A DNA stretch of 64,000 nucleotides from Alphaproteobacteria bacterium (GCA_018828145.1 JAHJWO010000044.1:1-64000); one strand, 5' to 3'; shown: positions 17,712 through 28,073, numbered from the stretch's first letter. Numbers and translations: made by a program. Notes: generated from the letters alone by a model not told the origin.

Positions 17712-19799
17712 ATGCCTATGCGCAAGCTCTTGGCCGTCTTTGGCAATATCAGGATGACAACCGCGATTGCGGTGCTGGTCCTGTTTTCAATCATTGGCTC
17801 CATCGCCGCCGTATCGGGCGCGATCTACATGAACCTCTATTCCCGCTCGCTCGCCGATAGCCGGGTGCAGCAGGAAACCAACCTGGCGGTTGCGGCCACC
17901 ATCCTGGAGCGGCGCATTTCCGGCTCGGTGCTGAACTGGACCGAAGACGGCACGATGGATGCCTTCCAGAGCTGGGCCGTGCCGCCCTTCTATGACACCG
18001 AAATCATCGACTCGGTGACCCGCGTCACCAAGCAGGACGCAACGATCTACGTGCTCGATACGGCCACGCAGGCCATGGTGGGCAAGACCACCAGCATTGC
18101 CGCAGCTGACGGAACGCGCGTCGCCGACCTGTCCCTCGATGCGGCAAGCCCGGCCTATGCAACGCTGATGGCGGGCGAGGCCTTTGTCGGCCCGGCGCCG
18201 ATCAATGGCGTGGACTACTTCGTCGCCTTCCAGCCCATCGAGAAGATGAGCGGAGAAATCATGGGCGCCATTTTCGTCGGTACGCCCATGGCCGAGGTGG
18301 AAGCAGCGGCCAATGGCGTTCTCGGCCTGATTCTCGTCGTGGGCGGCGCGGTGGTCGTGGCGCTCGGCCTGGCGGGCTTTGTGCTGTCGCGGCTCATCAC
18401 CAAGCCGATCCCGCGCCTTGCCGGCGCCATGGAAACCATTGCCGAAGGCAATTTCGAATCCGAGGTGCCCTATACCGGTCTGGGCAATGAAGTGGGCGGC
18501 ATGGCGCGCGCCGTCGAGGTGTTCCGCCAGAACGGCTTGCGCGTGAGCCAGATGACGGAAGCCGAGGCCGCACGCATCATTGCCGACCAGGAAAACCGGC
18601 AGAAGATGATGAGCGAGCTGCAGTCGGCCTTCGGCGAGGTGGTGGACGCTGCGGTGGCCGGCGACTTCTCGCGTCAGGTGACGGCGGAATTCCCCGATCC
18701 CGAGCTCAATACGCTGGCGGGCGGGATCAACAACCTGGTCTCGACCTTCAATCGCGGCGTGACGGAGATCGGCCATGTGCTGGGGGCCATGGCCAATACC
18801 GACCTGACCGAGCGGATGGAAGGCGACTATGACGGCGCCTTTGCCACGCTCAAGACCGACATCAATGCGGTGGCCGACAAGCTGACCGAAGTGATCGGGC
18901 AGCTGCGCCATACCTCCGGCTCGCTCAAGACGGCGACCGGGGAAATCCTCAGCGGCGCGAACGATCTGTCCGAGCGCACCACCAAGCAGGCTGCAACCAT
19001 CGAGGAAACCTCGGCGGCGATGGAGCAGCTGGCCTCGACCGTGCTGCAGAATGCGCAGCGCGCCAAGGATGCCAGCGCCAATGCCGCGCAGGTCACCCGG
19101 ACCGCCGAAGAGGGCGGCCAGGTGATGGATGCGGCGACGTCGGCGATGGAGCGCATCACCCAGTCGTCGGCCAAGATTTCCAATATCATCGGCATGATCG
19201 ACGACATCGCCTTCCAGACTAACCTCTTGGCGCTCAATGCCTCGGTGGAAGCGGCGCGGGCGGGCGATGCCGGCAAGGGCTTTGCCGTGGTGGCCGTGGA
19301 AGTGCGGCGCCTGGCACAGTCGGCGGCGCAGGCTTCGAGCGAAGTCAAAGTGCTGATCGAGCAATCGGCCGGGGAAGTGAATACCGGTTCCAAGCTGGTG
19401 GGCGATGCCGCAGGCAAGCTCAAGGCTATGCTGGAAGCGGCGCGTGGCAATAACGGGCTGCTGGAATCGATCGCCAATGACAGTCGCGATCAGGCTTCGG
19501 CGATCGAGGAAGTCACCACCGCCGTGCGGACGATGGACGAGATGACCCAGCACAATGCGGCGCTGGTCGAGGAAACCAACGCCGCCATCGAACAGACCGA
19601 GGCACAGGCCACCGAGCTCGACCGGATCGTGGAGGTGTTCCGCATCACCCGGCAGCAGGAAGCGCCGCCGATGCGCAGCGAACGCGAGGCCGAGCCCAGT
19701 GCCGGCGCGCGTGGTCTGCAACAGCGCCTGGCGGCAGTGTCGTCAAACCTCAAGACGCATGGTAATGCGGCGCTGGCGCAGGACTGGAGCGAGTTCTAG
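17712..19799 (+). CDS. Methyl-accepting chemotaxis protein, single-Cache-like sensor
   Basis: A 695-residue paralogue of the receptor at 15444. TM1 is at about 15-38. The periplasmic sensor has [19 protein letters not shown] and AIFVGTP; TM2 is at about 203-230. Three HAMP-like units follow ([28 protein letters not shown]), then the signalling hairpin [20 protein letters not shown] near 496. It ends AQDWSEF. A GGGGGGAAT site lies directly before ATG 17712. The cytoplasmic half is nearly interchangeable with its neighbours, while the sensor has diverged, as expected for duplication followed by ligand specialisation. Confidence 0.9.
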   Translation: MPMRKLLAVFGNIRMTTAIAVLVLFSIIGSIAAVSGAIYMNLYSRSLADSRVQQETNLAVAATILERRISGSVLNWTEDGTMDAFQSWAVPPFYDTEIIDSVTRVTKQDATIYVLDTATQAMVGKTTSIAAADGTRVADLSLDAASPAYATLMAGEAFVGPAPINGVDYFVAFQPIEKMSGEIMGAIFVGTPMAEVEAAANGVLGLILVVGGAVVVALGLAGFVLSRLITKPIPRLAGAMETIAEGNFESEVPYTGLGNEVGGMARAVEVFRQNGLRVSQMTEAEAARIIADQENRQKMMSELQSAFGEVVDAAVAGDFSRQVTAEFPDPELNTLAGGINNLVSTFNRGVTEIGHVLGAMANTDLTERMEGDYDGAFATLKTDINAVADKLTEVIGQLRHTSGSLKTATGEILSGANDLSERTTKQAATIEETSAAMEQLASTVLQNAQRAKDASANAAQVTRTAEEGGQVMDAATSAMERITQSSAKISNIIGMIDDIAFQTNLLALNASVEAARAGDAGKGFAVVAVEVRRLAQSAAQASSEVKVLIEQSAGEVNTGSKLVGDAAGKLKAMLEAARGNNGLLESIANDSRDQASAIEEVTTAVRTMDEMTQHNAALVEETNAAIEQTEAQATELDRIVEVFRITRQQEAPPMRSEREAEPSAGARGLQQRLAAVSSNLKTHGNAALAQDWSEF

Positions 19800-19823
19800 T
19801 TTTCTCCGTCCGTACGACAATCC

Positions 19824-19856
19824 AACCCCGCAGCGCTCCGGCGATGCGGGGTTATT
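19824..19856 (+). terminator. Terminator-like hairpin after receptor 17712
   Basis: Stem AACCCCGCA / TGCGGGGTT with a 12-base loop, followed by ATTC. It lies 16 bases before the promoter motif of the next receptor. Confidence 0.55.
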
Positions 19857-19872
19857 CATGATAAACACTCGA

Positions 19873-19893
19873 TTAAGCCTGGACTGGTATTTT
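19873..19893 (+). promoter_or_regulatory. Putative promoter of receptor gene 19950
   Basis: TTAAGC at 19873 and TATTTT at 19888, 15 bases apart. RNA would start near 19900, which argues against the in-frame ATG at 19902 and for the ATG at 19950. Confidence 0.5.
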
Positions 19894-19949
19894 TCCGGAT
19901 AATGGGCGCGGGCGGACTTGCTGCCGTGCGAGATTTCTGGGGCTTGTTC

Positions 19950-22022
19950 ATGTTCAACCGCGTCGGCCAATTCTTCGGCAATATCAAACTGACCACGATG
20001 ATTGCCAGCCTGGTGATCTCCGCGATCATTGTTGCCGTCACGGTGGTCACGGCGGCCATCTATATCAATCTGAGCGCATCGACGCGCGATGTGGCACTGG
20101 CCCAGCAGATCACCAATCTCAAGACCGCGGCGACCGTGGTGCAGGGCAGCCTGCCGGGCGCGGAAGTGATCTGGTCGGAGACCAACGATATCGAGAAGGT
20201 CCAGACCTGGGCCATGCCGCGGCAGTTCCTGAACGACGAGCTGGTCGATTCCATCGCCCGCATCACCGGCGAGGCCGCGACCATTTTCGGCTGGGACGAG
20301 GAAAGCCAGGACTTCGTGCGCATGACCACGACCATTGTGGGGGCCGATGGGGCGCGCATCGTGGGCACGCCGCTCGGCCAGACCAGCGCGGCCTATGCCA
20401 CGGTGATGGAAGGCAAGACCTATTTCGGGGAAGCCAATATCGTCGGCAAACCCTACTACACGGCTTATCAGCCCATCGTTGACCAGACCGACAAGGCTGT
20501 CGGCATCCTGTTTGTCGGCATCGACCGGTCGGCCGTTGACGCGGTGATCTATGACACGCTCAAGCTGCTGCTGATCGTCGGCCTCGTGACGCTGGGCGTG
20601 CTTGGCACCATTGGCTATGTGCTGTCGCGCGTCATGATGGGGCCGGTGCCGCGCCTGGCGCAGACCATGAAGACCGTTGCCGAGGGTGACTATGAGGCGG
20701 TGGTGCCGTTTGTCGAGCGCGGCAATGAAGTGGGTGAAATGGCCCGGGCGGTCGAAGTCTTCCGGGAGAATGGCCTCAAGGTCACTGCAATGACCGAGGA
20801 GGAGCGGGCCGCCTCGCAGCGCCGCCGCATCGAGCGCACCGACATGATGGTGGCGCTGCAGGCGGCGTTCGGCGAGGTGGTGGATGCCGCCATTGCGGGC
20901 GACTTTTCCAAGCGGGTACACGCGCAGTTCCCCGATCCCGAGCTCAACTCGCTGGCCGAAAGCGTCAACAACCTCGTGGAAACGGTGGATCGTGGCATTG
21001 GCGAAACCGGCAAGGTGCTGGGCGCGCTGGCCGATACCGACCTGACGCAGCGCATGCATGGCGACTATCAGGGCGCCTTTGCCCGCCTCAAGGAAGATAC
21101 CAATCTGGTGAGCGAGAAGCTCACCGAGATCGTGGGTGGCGCCAAGCAAATTTCAGGTTCGCTCAAGCAGGCGACTGGCGAAATCCTCAGCGGCATGAAC
21201 GACCTCAGCGAACGGACCACCAAGCAGGCGGCCACGATCGAGGAGACCTCGGCGGCGATGGAGCAGCTGGCCTCCACCGTGGCGGACAATGCGCGGATGG
21301 CCGAGGATGCCAATGGCAAGGCCCAGTCGGTGTCGCAGAGCGCGGCACAGAGCGGGGTCACCATGACCGAGGCCAACCAGGCCATGGAGCGCATCACCTC
21401 CAGTTCGGCCAAGATTTCCAACATTATCGGCATGATCGACGACATCGCCTTCCAGACTAACCTCCTGGCGCTGAATGCGTCGGTGGAAGCGGCGCGGGCG
21501 GGCGACGCGGGCAAGGGCTTTGCGGTGGTGGCGGTGGAAGTGCGGCGGCTCGCGCAGTCGGCAGCCAGCGCCTCGTCGGACGTCAAGGCGCTGATCGAGC
21601 AGAGCGCTTCGGAGGTCAAGGGCGGCTCGCGACTCGTCTCCAATGCCGCCGAGCAGCTGGCGGCCATGCTGGATGAGGTCAACCAGAATGCCAGCCTGAT
21701 GCAGTCCATCGCCAAGGCCAGCCGCGAACAGGCGGCGGCGATCGATGAGGTTTCGGTGGCGGTGCGGACCCTGGACGAAATGACCCAGCACAATGCGGCG
21801 CTGGTGGAACAGACCAATGCCGCGATCGAGCAGACCGAGGCGCAGGCCAGCGAGCTGGATCGGGTGGTTGAGGTGTTCAAGCTCGATGCCGCGCCGGTTT
21901 CGGCGCCGCCGCAGCGCGCGCCGGCCCCGGTCCGCAATGTGGTGCAGAAGGTGCGCTCGGCGGCCCAGACCTATCTCAGCCATGGCAATGCGGCGGTGTC
22001 GGCTGACTGGAGCGAGTTCTAG
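19950..22022 (+). CDS. Methyl-accepting chemotaxis protein, single-Cache-like sensor
   Basis: A 690-residue receptor of the same group as 15444 and 17712. The sensor carries [48 protein letters not shown] and GILFVGID, a particularly clear sCache_3-type pattern. TM2 is at about 204-230. HAMP units are [19 protein letters not shown] and [10 protein letters not shown]; the signalling hairpin is near 495 and the tail ends SADWSEF. The start at 19950 aligns with the FGNIKLTT start of its paralogues and has GGGG upstream; the ATG at 19902 would coincide with the predicted RNA start. Confidence 0.9.
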   Translation: MFNRVGQFFGNIKLTTMIASLVISAIIVAVTVVTAAIYINLSASTRDVALAQQITNLKTAATVVQGSLPGAEVIWSETNDIEKVQTWAMPRQFLNDELVDSIARITGEAATIFGWDEESQDFVRMTTTIVGADGARIVGTPLGQTSAAYATVMEGKTYFGEANIVGKPYYTAYQPIVDQTDKAVGILFVGIDRSAVDAVIYDTLKLLLIVGLVTLGVLGTIGYVLSRVMMGPVPRLAQTMKTVAEGDYEAVVPFVERGNEVGEMARAVEVFRENGLKVTAMTEEERAASQRRRIERTDMMVALQAAFGEVVDAAIAGDFSKRVHAQFPDPELNSLAESVNNLVETVDRGIGETGKVLGALADTDLTQRMHGDYQGAFARLKEDTNLVSEKLTEIVGGAKQISGSLKQATGEILSGMNDLSERTTKQAATIEETSAAMEQLASTVADNARMAEDANGKAQSVSQSAAQSGVTMTEANQAMERITSSSAKISNIIGMIDDIAFQTNLLALNASVEAARAGDAGKGFAVVAVEVRRLAQSAASASSDVKALIEQSASEVKGGSRLVSNAAEQLAAMLDEVNQNASLMQSIAKASREQAAAIDEVSVAVRTLDEMTQHNAALVEQTNAAIEQTEAQASELDRVVEVFKLDAAPVSAPPQRAPAPVRNVVQKVRSAAQTYLSHGNAAVSADWSEF

Positions 22023-22079
22023 GCAATAGCAGGCCTCTTCAAGCGGGTGACTGGCCGATAAGTGCCTGGAAGTGCTTCC

Positions 22080-22101
22080 TTAACCATATTCTTCCTATGG
22101 T
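22080..22101 (+). promoter_or_regulatory. Putative promoter of receptor gene 22133
   Basis: TTAACCAT at 22080-22087 (exact CtrA half-site sequence) and TATGGT at 22096, 16 bases apart. RNA would begin near 22108, favouring the ATG at 22133 over the in-frame one at 22097. Confidence 0.55.
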
Positions 22102-22132
22102 TTCGCAGCGTCATGGCCGCGGAAGAATCCCG

Positions 22133-24583
22133 ATGAAGACCCAGCTCAAACTTGCCTTCAAGCTGCCGGCCATGGTGGTGGCCGTTGCGCTGGTCACCGG
22201 TGCGAGCCTGGCGGTTGCGGCCTATATTGCCAGCAATGCCATTGTGAGCAGTCAGGCCGAGCAGCGTCTCAGCGCCACCGCCGCCAATGCGCATTCGGCC
22301 ATCGCGGCCTATCTCGATGAAGTGGCGGTGGATCTCGCCGTGTTCGCGGGCCGGTCGGAAATCTCCGCCGCCATCGACGCGTTTTCGGGCGCCATGCGCT
22401 CGCTGTCGGGTCAGGGCGATCCGGCGGAGCTGCTGCAGGATGCCTATATCACGCAAAATCCGCACGGCGCGGGCGAGCGCCTGCTGCTCGACACGTCGGA
22501 CAAGCTGCCGGTCTATGACCTGCACCACCGCAACCTGCATGCCGATTTCCGCGACCTGCTGCAGCGGCGGGGCTATTACGACATCTTCCTGTTCGATACC
22601 GACTTCAACAATGTCTATACGGTGTTCAAGGAAGCCGACTTTGCCACCAATTTTGCCGAGGGCGGCGGGCCTTGGGCCGACAGCGACCTGGGCAAGGTGG
22701 TGCGCGCCGCCATGGTGGCCGAGGAGGGACAGGTGTTCCTCTCGGACTTCGCACCCTATGGCCCCAGTGCCGGGGCCGCGGCCAGCTTCATCGCCGCGCC
22801 CGTGCATGACCAGGGCTTTTTGATCGGCGTCATTGCCTTCCAGCTGCCGACCGGCCGCATCAGCGACGTTCTGGACCGCACCGAGGGCCTGGGGGCGAGC
22901 GGGGAAGTCTTCCTCGTCGGCCAGGATGGACTGGCGCGCAACAATTCGCCCGTGACCGCAGACGACGATGCCATGACGCTCTCGATCCAGGGCGCGGCCA
23001 TCGACGCGGCGCTGGGTGGCACTGAGGCGCTGGGAACGCTCGATCATCACGGCGGTGAAGCCTATGTCGCGGCGGCAGAGCCGCTGAGCTTTGGCGGCGT
23101 AAACTGGGCGGTGGTGGCGCTCGAAAGCCAGGCCGATATCACCGCCCCGGCAACGGGCCTGCGCAATACGATGGTGATGATCGGGCTGGTGCTGCTGGCG
23201 CTGGCAAGCGTGGTGAGCGTTCTGGTGGCGCGCACCATTACCCGGCCGGTGTCGCGCCTCACCGATGCCATGGCCGAGATCGCTGCCGACCGGCTGGAGA
23301 TCGCCGTGCCCGGCCTCGAGCGGGCCGACGAGCTGGGCTACATGGCCGAGGCCGTGGAAGTGTTTCGCGGCAATGGGCTGAGGATGCGCGACCTGCGCGC
23401 CGCCGAGCTCGACATGACCGAGGAGCGCAGCCAGCAGGTCAGCGTCATCCAGGGCCTGCAGCAGGATATCGGCAGGGTGGTGGGCGCGGCCATCGATGGC
23501 GACTTCACGCTTCGTGTCGGCACCGGATTGGCCGACCCCGAATTGCGGCGGCTGGCCGAGGGCGTCAACGACCTGGTGGAGACTGTCGACCGCGGGCTGA
23601 CGGAAACGGGCAGCGTGCTGGCCGCGCTGGCGCGGGCCGATCTCAGCCAGCGCATGAATGGCGACTACAAGGGCGCCTTCGCCCGCCTCAAGACGGACAC
23701 CAATGGTGTCGCCGAACAGCTGGGCCAGATCATCACGCAATTGCGGGGCACGTCAGGTGCCCTCAAGACGGCGACCGGGGAAATCCTCTCGGGCGCCAAC
23801 GACCTGTCCGAGCGCACGACGCGGCAGGCTGCGACGATCGAGCAGACCAGTGCCGCGATCGAACAGCTCAGCCGCACGGTGGTGGACAATGCCGCCCATG
23901 CCGAGGATGCCAGCCAGCGGGCCCGGTCGGTTTCGGCCGAGGCGGAGGCAAGCGGCGCGGTGATGGGCGAGGCGACCGAGGCCATGGATCGGATCACCCA
24001 GTCGTCCGGCAAGATTTCCAATATTATCGGCCTCATCGACGATATCGCCTTCCAGACCAACCTCTTGGCCCTGAATGCTTCGGTCGAAGCCGCCCGCGCG
24101 GGCGATGCGGGCAAGGGTTTTGCCGTGGTGGCGGTGGAAGTGCGCCGGCTGGCCCAATCGGCAGCCAGTGCCTCGGCCGACGTCAAGGCGCTGATCGAAC
24201 AGAGTGCCAATGAGGTGCAGGGTGGCACGCGTCTCGTCACCAGCGCAGCGGAGCGGCTGGTGGGCGTGCAGGATGCCATCCGCAGCAATGCGACCATGCT
24301 CGACAGCATTGCCCGGGCCAGCCGCGAGCAGGCCTCCTCGATCGACGAGGTCAATGTCGCGGTACGCCAGCTGGACGAAATGACCCAGCACAATGCAGCG
24401 CTGGTAGAGCAGACCAATGCCGCCATCGAACAGACCGAGGCGCAGGCCAACGAGCTCGACCGGGTCATCGGCGCCTTCACGCTTGGCAGCACGGCCCCCG
24501 AGCGAGAGGCGGTCGCGCGCGGCCTCGTGGATGGTCTGAGGTCGGCGGTTGGGGCCACGTTCAGGCGGGCGCAGGCGAGCTGA
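22133..24583 (+). CDS. Methyl-accepting chemotaxis protein, dCache-like sensor, no C-terminal tether
   Basis: An 816-residue receptor most like the one at 12739, with the same [20 protein letters not shown] and [19 protein letters not shown] periplasmic elements in a sensor of about 300 residues. TM2 is at about 346-370. HAMP-like units ([29 protein letters not shown]) lead to the signalling hairpin near 635. Unlike five neighbours the C-terminus ends RRAQAS without DWxEF, so it may rely on other receptors in the array for methylation. A GGAAG site lies 8 bases before ATG 22133. Confidence 0.9.
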   Translation: MKTQLKLAFKLPAMVVAVALVTGASLAVAAYIASNAIVSSQAEQRLSATAANAHSAIAAYLDEVAVDLAVFAGRSEISAAIDAFSGAMRSLSGQGDPAELLQDAYITQNPHGAGERLLLDTSDKLPVYDLHHRNLHADFRDLLQRRGYYDIFLFDTDFNNVYTVFKEADFATNFAEGGGPWADSDLGKVVRAAMVAEEGQVFLSDFAPYGPSAGAAASFIAAPVHDQGFLIGVIAFQLPTGRISDVLDRTEGLGASGEVFLVGQDGLARNNSPVTADDDAMTLSIQGAAIDAALGGTEALGTLDHHGGEAYVAAAEPLSFGGVNWAVVALESQADITAPATGLRNTMVMIGLVLLALASVVSVLVARTITRPVSRLTDAMAEIAADRLEIAVPGLERADELGYMAEAVEVFRGNGLRMRDLRAAELDMTEERSQQVSVIQGLQQDIGRVVGAAIDGDFTLRVGTGLADPELRRLAEGVNDLVETVDRGLTETGSVLAALARADLSQRMNGDYKGAFARLKTDTNGVAEQLGQIITQLRGTSGALKTATGEILSGANDLSERTTRQAATIEQTSAAIEQLSRTVVDNAAHAEDASQRARSVSAEAEASGAVMGEATEAMDRITQSSGKISNIIGLIDDIAFQTNLLALNASVEAARAGDAGKGFAVVAVEVRRLAQSAASASADVKALIEQSANEVQGGTRLVTSAAERLVGVQDAIRSNATMLDSIARASREQASSIDEVNVAVRQLDEMTQHNAALVEQTNAAIEQTEAQANELDRVIGAFTLGSTAPEREAVARGLVDGLRSAVGATFRRAQAS

Positions 24584-24627
24584 TCTGGGACAAAAGCGGG
24601 CCGCCAAAGCGCCCGATTAACCGCTGG

Positions 24628-24648
24628 TTCACCATGTCGGCATAGGCT
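24628..24648 (+). promoter_or_regulatory. Putative promoter of the globin-coupled receptor
   Basis: TTCACCAT at 24628 (one mismatch to TTAACCAT) and TAGGCT at 24643, 15 bases apart. A second TTAACC at 24617 lies 11 bases upstream. Confidence 0.4.
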
Positions 24649-24727
24649 CGACACAGTTTGATCCAGGTCACGGTTTGGGAATCGCGCATGGTCAATACCA
24701 ACGTGTCCATTCCCGAGTGTCACTCCC

Positions 24728-26332
24728 ATGTCGTCGCCCAGTTCTGCCCAAGACAACCTGCAAACCCGTCTCGATTTCATCGGCCTTGACGACACGGCGC
24801 GGCAGCGCCAGGCAAAGGTTCAGCCCCATATCGACAAGCATCTGTCGCTGGCGCTGGACAAGTTCTACGCCAAGCTCGCCACAGTGCCAGCCGTGGCGCG
24901 CTTTTTTGAGGGCAAGCCGCATATGGACCGCGCCCAGTCCAAGCAGGTCGGGCACTGGAAATCCATTGCGGCGGGTCATTTCGACGACGCCTATTTCGAG
25001 GCCAGCAGCAAGGTCGGGCTGCGCCATGCCAAGATCGGGCTCGAGCCGCGCTGGCATATCGGCGGTTATGGCCTGATCATCGAAACGCTGGTCGTTGGCC
25101 TCGTGCATGACCTGATGACCGAAGCGCTGCAGCCCAAGCCCGGGCGGTTCGGCAAGAAGGCCGCATCGCCCGACGAGATCATGGCGGCGGCGGACGACAT
25201 GGCGCTCGTGCTGGGTAGCCTGATCAAGTCGACGCTGCTTGATATCGACATCGGCGTATCGGCCTATTTCGACAAGATCACCGAGGACACCCGGGCTGCC
25301 GACGAAGCCGCCCAGGCCAAGATCACCCGCACCGTGTCGCTGACCGGCGATGTGCTCAAGGACATGGCCGAAGGCAACCTGACCCGCCGGATCACCGCCG
25401 AGTTCGAGCCGGCCTTCGAGCAGATCAAGAGCGATACCAATGCGGTGGCCGATCGGTTGACCGGTATTGTGGGGCAGTTGCGGCAGACATCGCGGTCGCT
25501 CAAGACCGCCACGAGCGAAATCCTCTCCGGCGCCAACGACCTGGCCGACCGCACCACCAAGCAGGCCGCCGCGATCGAGGAAACCTCGGCCTCGGTGGAG
25601 CAGCTGTCGCTGGCCGTGGCAGAAAATGCCCGGCGCACGGCGACGGCCAGCGGCAAGGCCCAGGTCGTGGCGCAGAGCGCCACGCAGGGCGGTGCGGTGA
25701 TGAAGCAGGCCAATGAGGCCATGTCGGCCATCCAGACCAGTTCCGCCAAGATTTCCAACATTATCGGGCTGATCGACGACATCGCCTTCCAGACCAATCT
25801 GCTGGCGCTGAATGCCTCGGTCGAGGCGGCGCGGGCCGGCGATGCGGGCAAGGGCTTTGCCGTGGTGGCGGTGGAAGTGCGGCGCCTGGCGCAGTCTGCA
25901 GCCAATGCCTCAGCCGAGGTCAAGGCCCTGGTCGAGGCCAGCGCCAGCGAAGTGCAGACCGGCACAGGCCTGGTCGGGCAGGCGGCCGAGACGCTGCTCG
26001 ATATCCTGGCCGGCGCCCAGGAGAGCGCCAAGCTGATTGACACCATTGCCCAGGCCAACAAGGAGCAGGCCTCTTCGCTCGAAGAGGTGGCTGTCGCCGT
26101 GCGGCTCATGGATGAAATGACCCAGCACAATGCGGCGCTGGTGGAACAAACCAATGCCGCGATCGAGCAGACCGAGGCGCAGGCCAGCGAGCTCGACGGC
26201 ATCGTTGATGTGTTCACGATCGAGGGCCCGGCGCGGGCGCCGGTGCGTGCCGTGCGGCAGCCGCCAAAGGCGGCGCCAGAGCCGCGCTCGGTTGGCAATG
26301 CGGCCATTGCGCGGGACTGGAACGAGTTCTAG
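24728..26332 (+). CDS. Globin-coupled soluble chemoreceptor (HemAT-like)
   Basis: A 534-residue cytosolic receptor without membrane segments. Residues about 10-175 form a protoglobin sensor domain: FYAKLATVPAVARFF, then KVGLRHAKIGLEPRWHIGGY with proximal heme ligand H100. A single HAMP-like unit (MAEGNLTRRI) leads into a standard signalling domain with hairpin [20 protein letters not shown] near 349. The tail ends ARDWNEF, again a tether candidate. HemAT-type proteins sense oxygen in aerotaxis; heme binding here is inferred from the conserved His. It closes the receptor array. Confidence 0.93.
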   Translation: MSSPSSAQDNLQTRLDFIGLDDTARQRQAKVQPHIDKHLSLALDKFYAKLATVPAVARFFEGKPHMDRAQSKQVGHWKSIAAGHFDDAYFEASSKVGLRHAKIGLEPRWHIGGYGLIIETLVVGLVHDLMTEALQPKPGRFGKKAASPDEIMAAADDMALVLGSLIKSTLLDIDIGVSAYFDKITEDTRAADEAAQAKITRTVSLTGDVLKDMAEGNLTRRITAEFEPAFEQIKSDTNAVADRLTGIVGQLRQTSRSLKTATSEILSGANDLADRTTKQAAAIEETSASVEQLSLAVAENARRTATASGKAQVVAQSATQGGAVMKQANEAMSAIQTSSAKISNIIGLIDDIAFQTNLLALNASVEAARAGDAGKGFAVVAVEVRRLAQSAANASAEVKALVEASASEVQTGTGLVGQAAETLLDILAGAQESAKLIDTIAQANKEQASSLEEVAVAVRLMDEMTQHNAALVEQTNAAIEQTEAQASELDGIVDVFTIEGPARAPVRAVRQPPKAAPEPRSVGNAAIARDWNEF

Positions 26333-26404
26333 CCAGAAGGGTGCTGACAGAGTCTGTCAGGGGGCGATGACAGGATCGGGCGGCGTCAATAGCCGGATCC
26401 TGCC

Positions 26405-26785
26405 ATGCTCACATCCGTTGTCGATCCTGTCTATTCACGGGCCTTTGCCGATCTCGTGGCCCCGCTGCCGCCCGCCACTGCGGAGCTGACGGCGCGGCTG
26501 GTGGCCCTCGTTGCCGCGCATCCCGGCCTTTCGGGCAAGGTGATGACGGGCTGGAAATCGGTCAATTTCCGCCACGGCGCGGCCGGGCATGTCTGCTCGG
26601 TCTTCCCGCAGGCGGACCGGGTATCGCTCTATTTCGAGCATGGGCGCCTGCTCGAAAACGGCGAGGGGCTACTGGCCGGCGACGGGCTCAAGAAAGGACG
26701 CTACCTGCGCCTGGTTCCGGGCGATGACATTCCGGTGGATCGTATCGGCATCCTGCTCAGCGAAGCCATTGCCCTGTTTGCCTGA
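26405..26785 (+). CDS. DUF1801 (YdhG-like) small protein
   Basis: A 126-residue single-domain protein. TGWKSVNFRHGAAGHVCSVFPQ, SLYFEHG and the LKKGRYLRLV segment match the DUF1801 family of the YjbR/YdhG fold. Its biochemical role is not established. It follows the globin-coupled receptor by 72 bases, with a hairpin (CTGACAG / CTGTCAG at about 26343-26359) lacking a U tract in between, and precedes the methylglyoxal synthase by 37 bases, so it may be cotranscribed with that gene. Confidence 0.75.
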   Translation: MLTSVVDPVYSRAFADLVAPLPPATAELTARLVALVAAHPGLSGKVMTGWKSVNFRHGAAGHVCSVFPQADRVSLYFEHGRLLENGEGLLAGDGLKKGRYLRLVPGDDIPVDRIGILLSEAIALFA

Positions 26786-26822
26786 AGCATGCTTGTAAGT
26801 TGCCTGCATTTTGGAGGGCAGC

Positions 26823-27203
26823 ATGGCACGCATCGGCCTCGTGGCGCATGACGACAAGAAGGATGAGCTGTGTGCCTGGGCCGCCCAGCACCGGCACAAG
26901 CTGGGCCAGCACGAACTGTGGGGCACCGGGACCACGGGCGGGCGGGTGATGGCGGCGACGGGGCTGAGTGTCAGCCTGCTCAAGAGCGGCCCGCTGGGCG
27001 GGGACCAGCAGCTGGGCGCGATGATCGCCGAAGGCCGGCTGGACATGCTGATTTTCTTCATCGATCCGCTGTCGGCGCAGCCGCATGACGTGGATGTGAA
27101 GGCGCTGACGCGGCTGGCCACGCTCTATGATGTGCCCTGCGCCAATAACAAATCCACAGCTGACGCGGTATTGGCCTATCTCGGTTCGGTCCCACACGGT
27201 TGA
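26823..27203 (+). CDS. mgsA: Methylglyoxal synthase
   Basis: A 126-residue enzyme converting dihydroxyacetone phosphate to methylglyoxal and phosphate. The family pattern is clear: LVAHDDKKDEL at the start, GTGTTG (phosphate-binding), KSGPLGGDQQLGAMIAEG and IFFIDPLSAQPHDVDVKAL, with the catalytic Asp in the GGDQQ and FFIDP segments. A GGAGGG site 4 bases before ATG 26823 sets the start over an ATG-less extension. Methylglyoxal made here could be detoxified through the glyoxalase II homologue at 57704. Confidence 0.95.
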   Translation: MARIGLVAHDDKKDELCAWAAQHRHKLGQHELWGTGTTGGRVMAATGLSVSLLKSGPLGGDQQLGAMIAEGRLDMLIFFIDPLSAQPHDVDVKALTRLATLYDVPCANNKSTADAVLAYLGSVPHG

Positions 27204-27290
27204 CCCTTGGGTCACCTTATGAGCAGATGCCCCAAAATAGCCCCGAGTATGAACGGGGTATGACTGGCTTTTGGGAACGGGACGGTTCGG

Positions 27291-28073
27291 GTGTCCTCTG
27301 ACTTGGTTATTGACGTTCGCAACGTCAGCAAACGCTTTGGCGGCCTTACCGCCGTGAACAACTGCTCGCTGTCGGTACGACGCGGCTCGGTTACCGGGCT
27401 GATCGGACCGAACGGGGCGGGCAAATCCACGCTGTTCAATATCGTGGCGGGCAATATCGTGCCCGATGAAGGCCAGGTGATGTTCGACGGCGTCGATGTG
27501 ACCGGCTTCAAGCCGCATCAGCTGTTCCGCACCGGCATGCTGCGCACGTTCCAGATCGCGCATGAATTCTCCAACATGACGGCGTTGGAAAACCTGATGA
27601 TGGTGCCGGGCGACCAGCCGGGCGAGCATCTGGGCAATGCCTGGTTCCGTCCAGGCATTTCCAGGTCGCGCGAGACCGAGGTGCGCAAGAAGGCGCTGGA
27701 CGTCATCGACTTCCTCAAGCTGGGCCATGTGCGCAACGAACTGGCGGGCAATCTCAGCGGCGGGCAGAAGAAGCTGCTCGAACTGGGCCGCACCATGATG
27801 GTCGATGCCAAGGTGGTGCTGCTCGACGAGGTGGCCGCTGGCGTCAACAAGACGCTGCTCAATGACCTGGCCGCCAATATCGAGCGCATGAACAAGGAAC
27901 TGGGCTATACATTCTTCGTCATCGAGCACGACATGGATCTGATCGGCCGGCTCTGCGACCCGGTCATCGTGATGGCGCAGGGCGAGAAGATCGCCGAGGG
28001 CCCGATGGCCGACATCCGCGCCAATCCCCAGATCGTCGAAGCCTATTTCGGCACCCCCGTAGAGGTGGCGTAA
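27291..28073 (+). CDS. livG: Branched-chain amino acid ABC transporter ATPase LivG
   Basis: A 260-residue nucleotide-binding protein. Walker A GPNGAGKST near residue 39, signature LSGGQKKLLELGR near 158, Walker B VVLLDEVAAGV and switch His in IEHDMDLI are all present. A GTG start with GGGACGG upstream is used. It is the first gene of livGFHM; the stop overlaps the livF start (TAATG). The usual Glu after Walker B Asp is present. The matching binding protein gene lies 3.7 kb downstream on the other strand. Confidence 0.93.
   Translation: MSSDLVIDVRNVSKRFGGLTAVNNCSLSVRRGSVTGLIGPNGAGKSTLFNIVAGNIVPDEGQVMFDGVDVTGFKPHQLFRTGMLRTFQIAHEFSNMTALENLMMVPGDQPGEHLGNAWFRPGISRSRETEVRKKALDVIDFLKLGHVRNELAGNLSGGQKKLLELGRTMMVDAKVVLLDEVAAGVNKTLLNDLAANIERMNKELGYTFFVIEHDMDLIGRLCDPVIVMAQGEKIAEGPMADIRANPQIVEAYFGTPVEVA

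Noticed and set aside
17787..19721. Very long minus-strand frames (up to 644 codons) opposite the receptor genes, repeated in each receptor
   Set aside because: They recur because the receptor genes are paralogous and GC-rich; the translated products are His/Arg/Gly repeats without fold signatures.
19902..19949. Alternative ATG start for the third sCache-type receptor
   Set aside because: It coincides with the predicted RNA start and adds residues absent from the paralogues; ATG 19950 has an RBS.
12508..26332. Repeated DNA blocks in the receptor array considered as CRISPR or insertion-sequence repeats
   Set aside because: The repeats are in-frame coding copies of the conserved signalling hairpin; spacing is about 2.2 kb and no transposase or terminal repeats are present.
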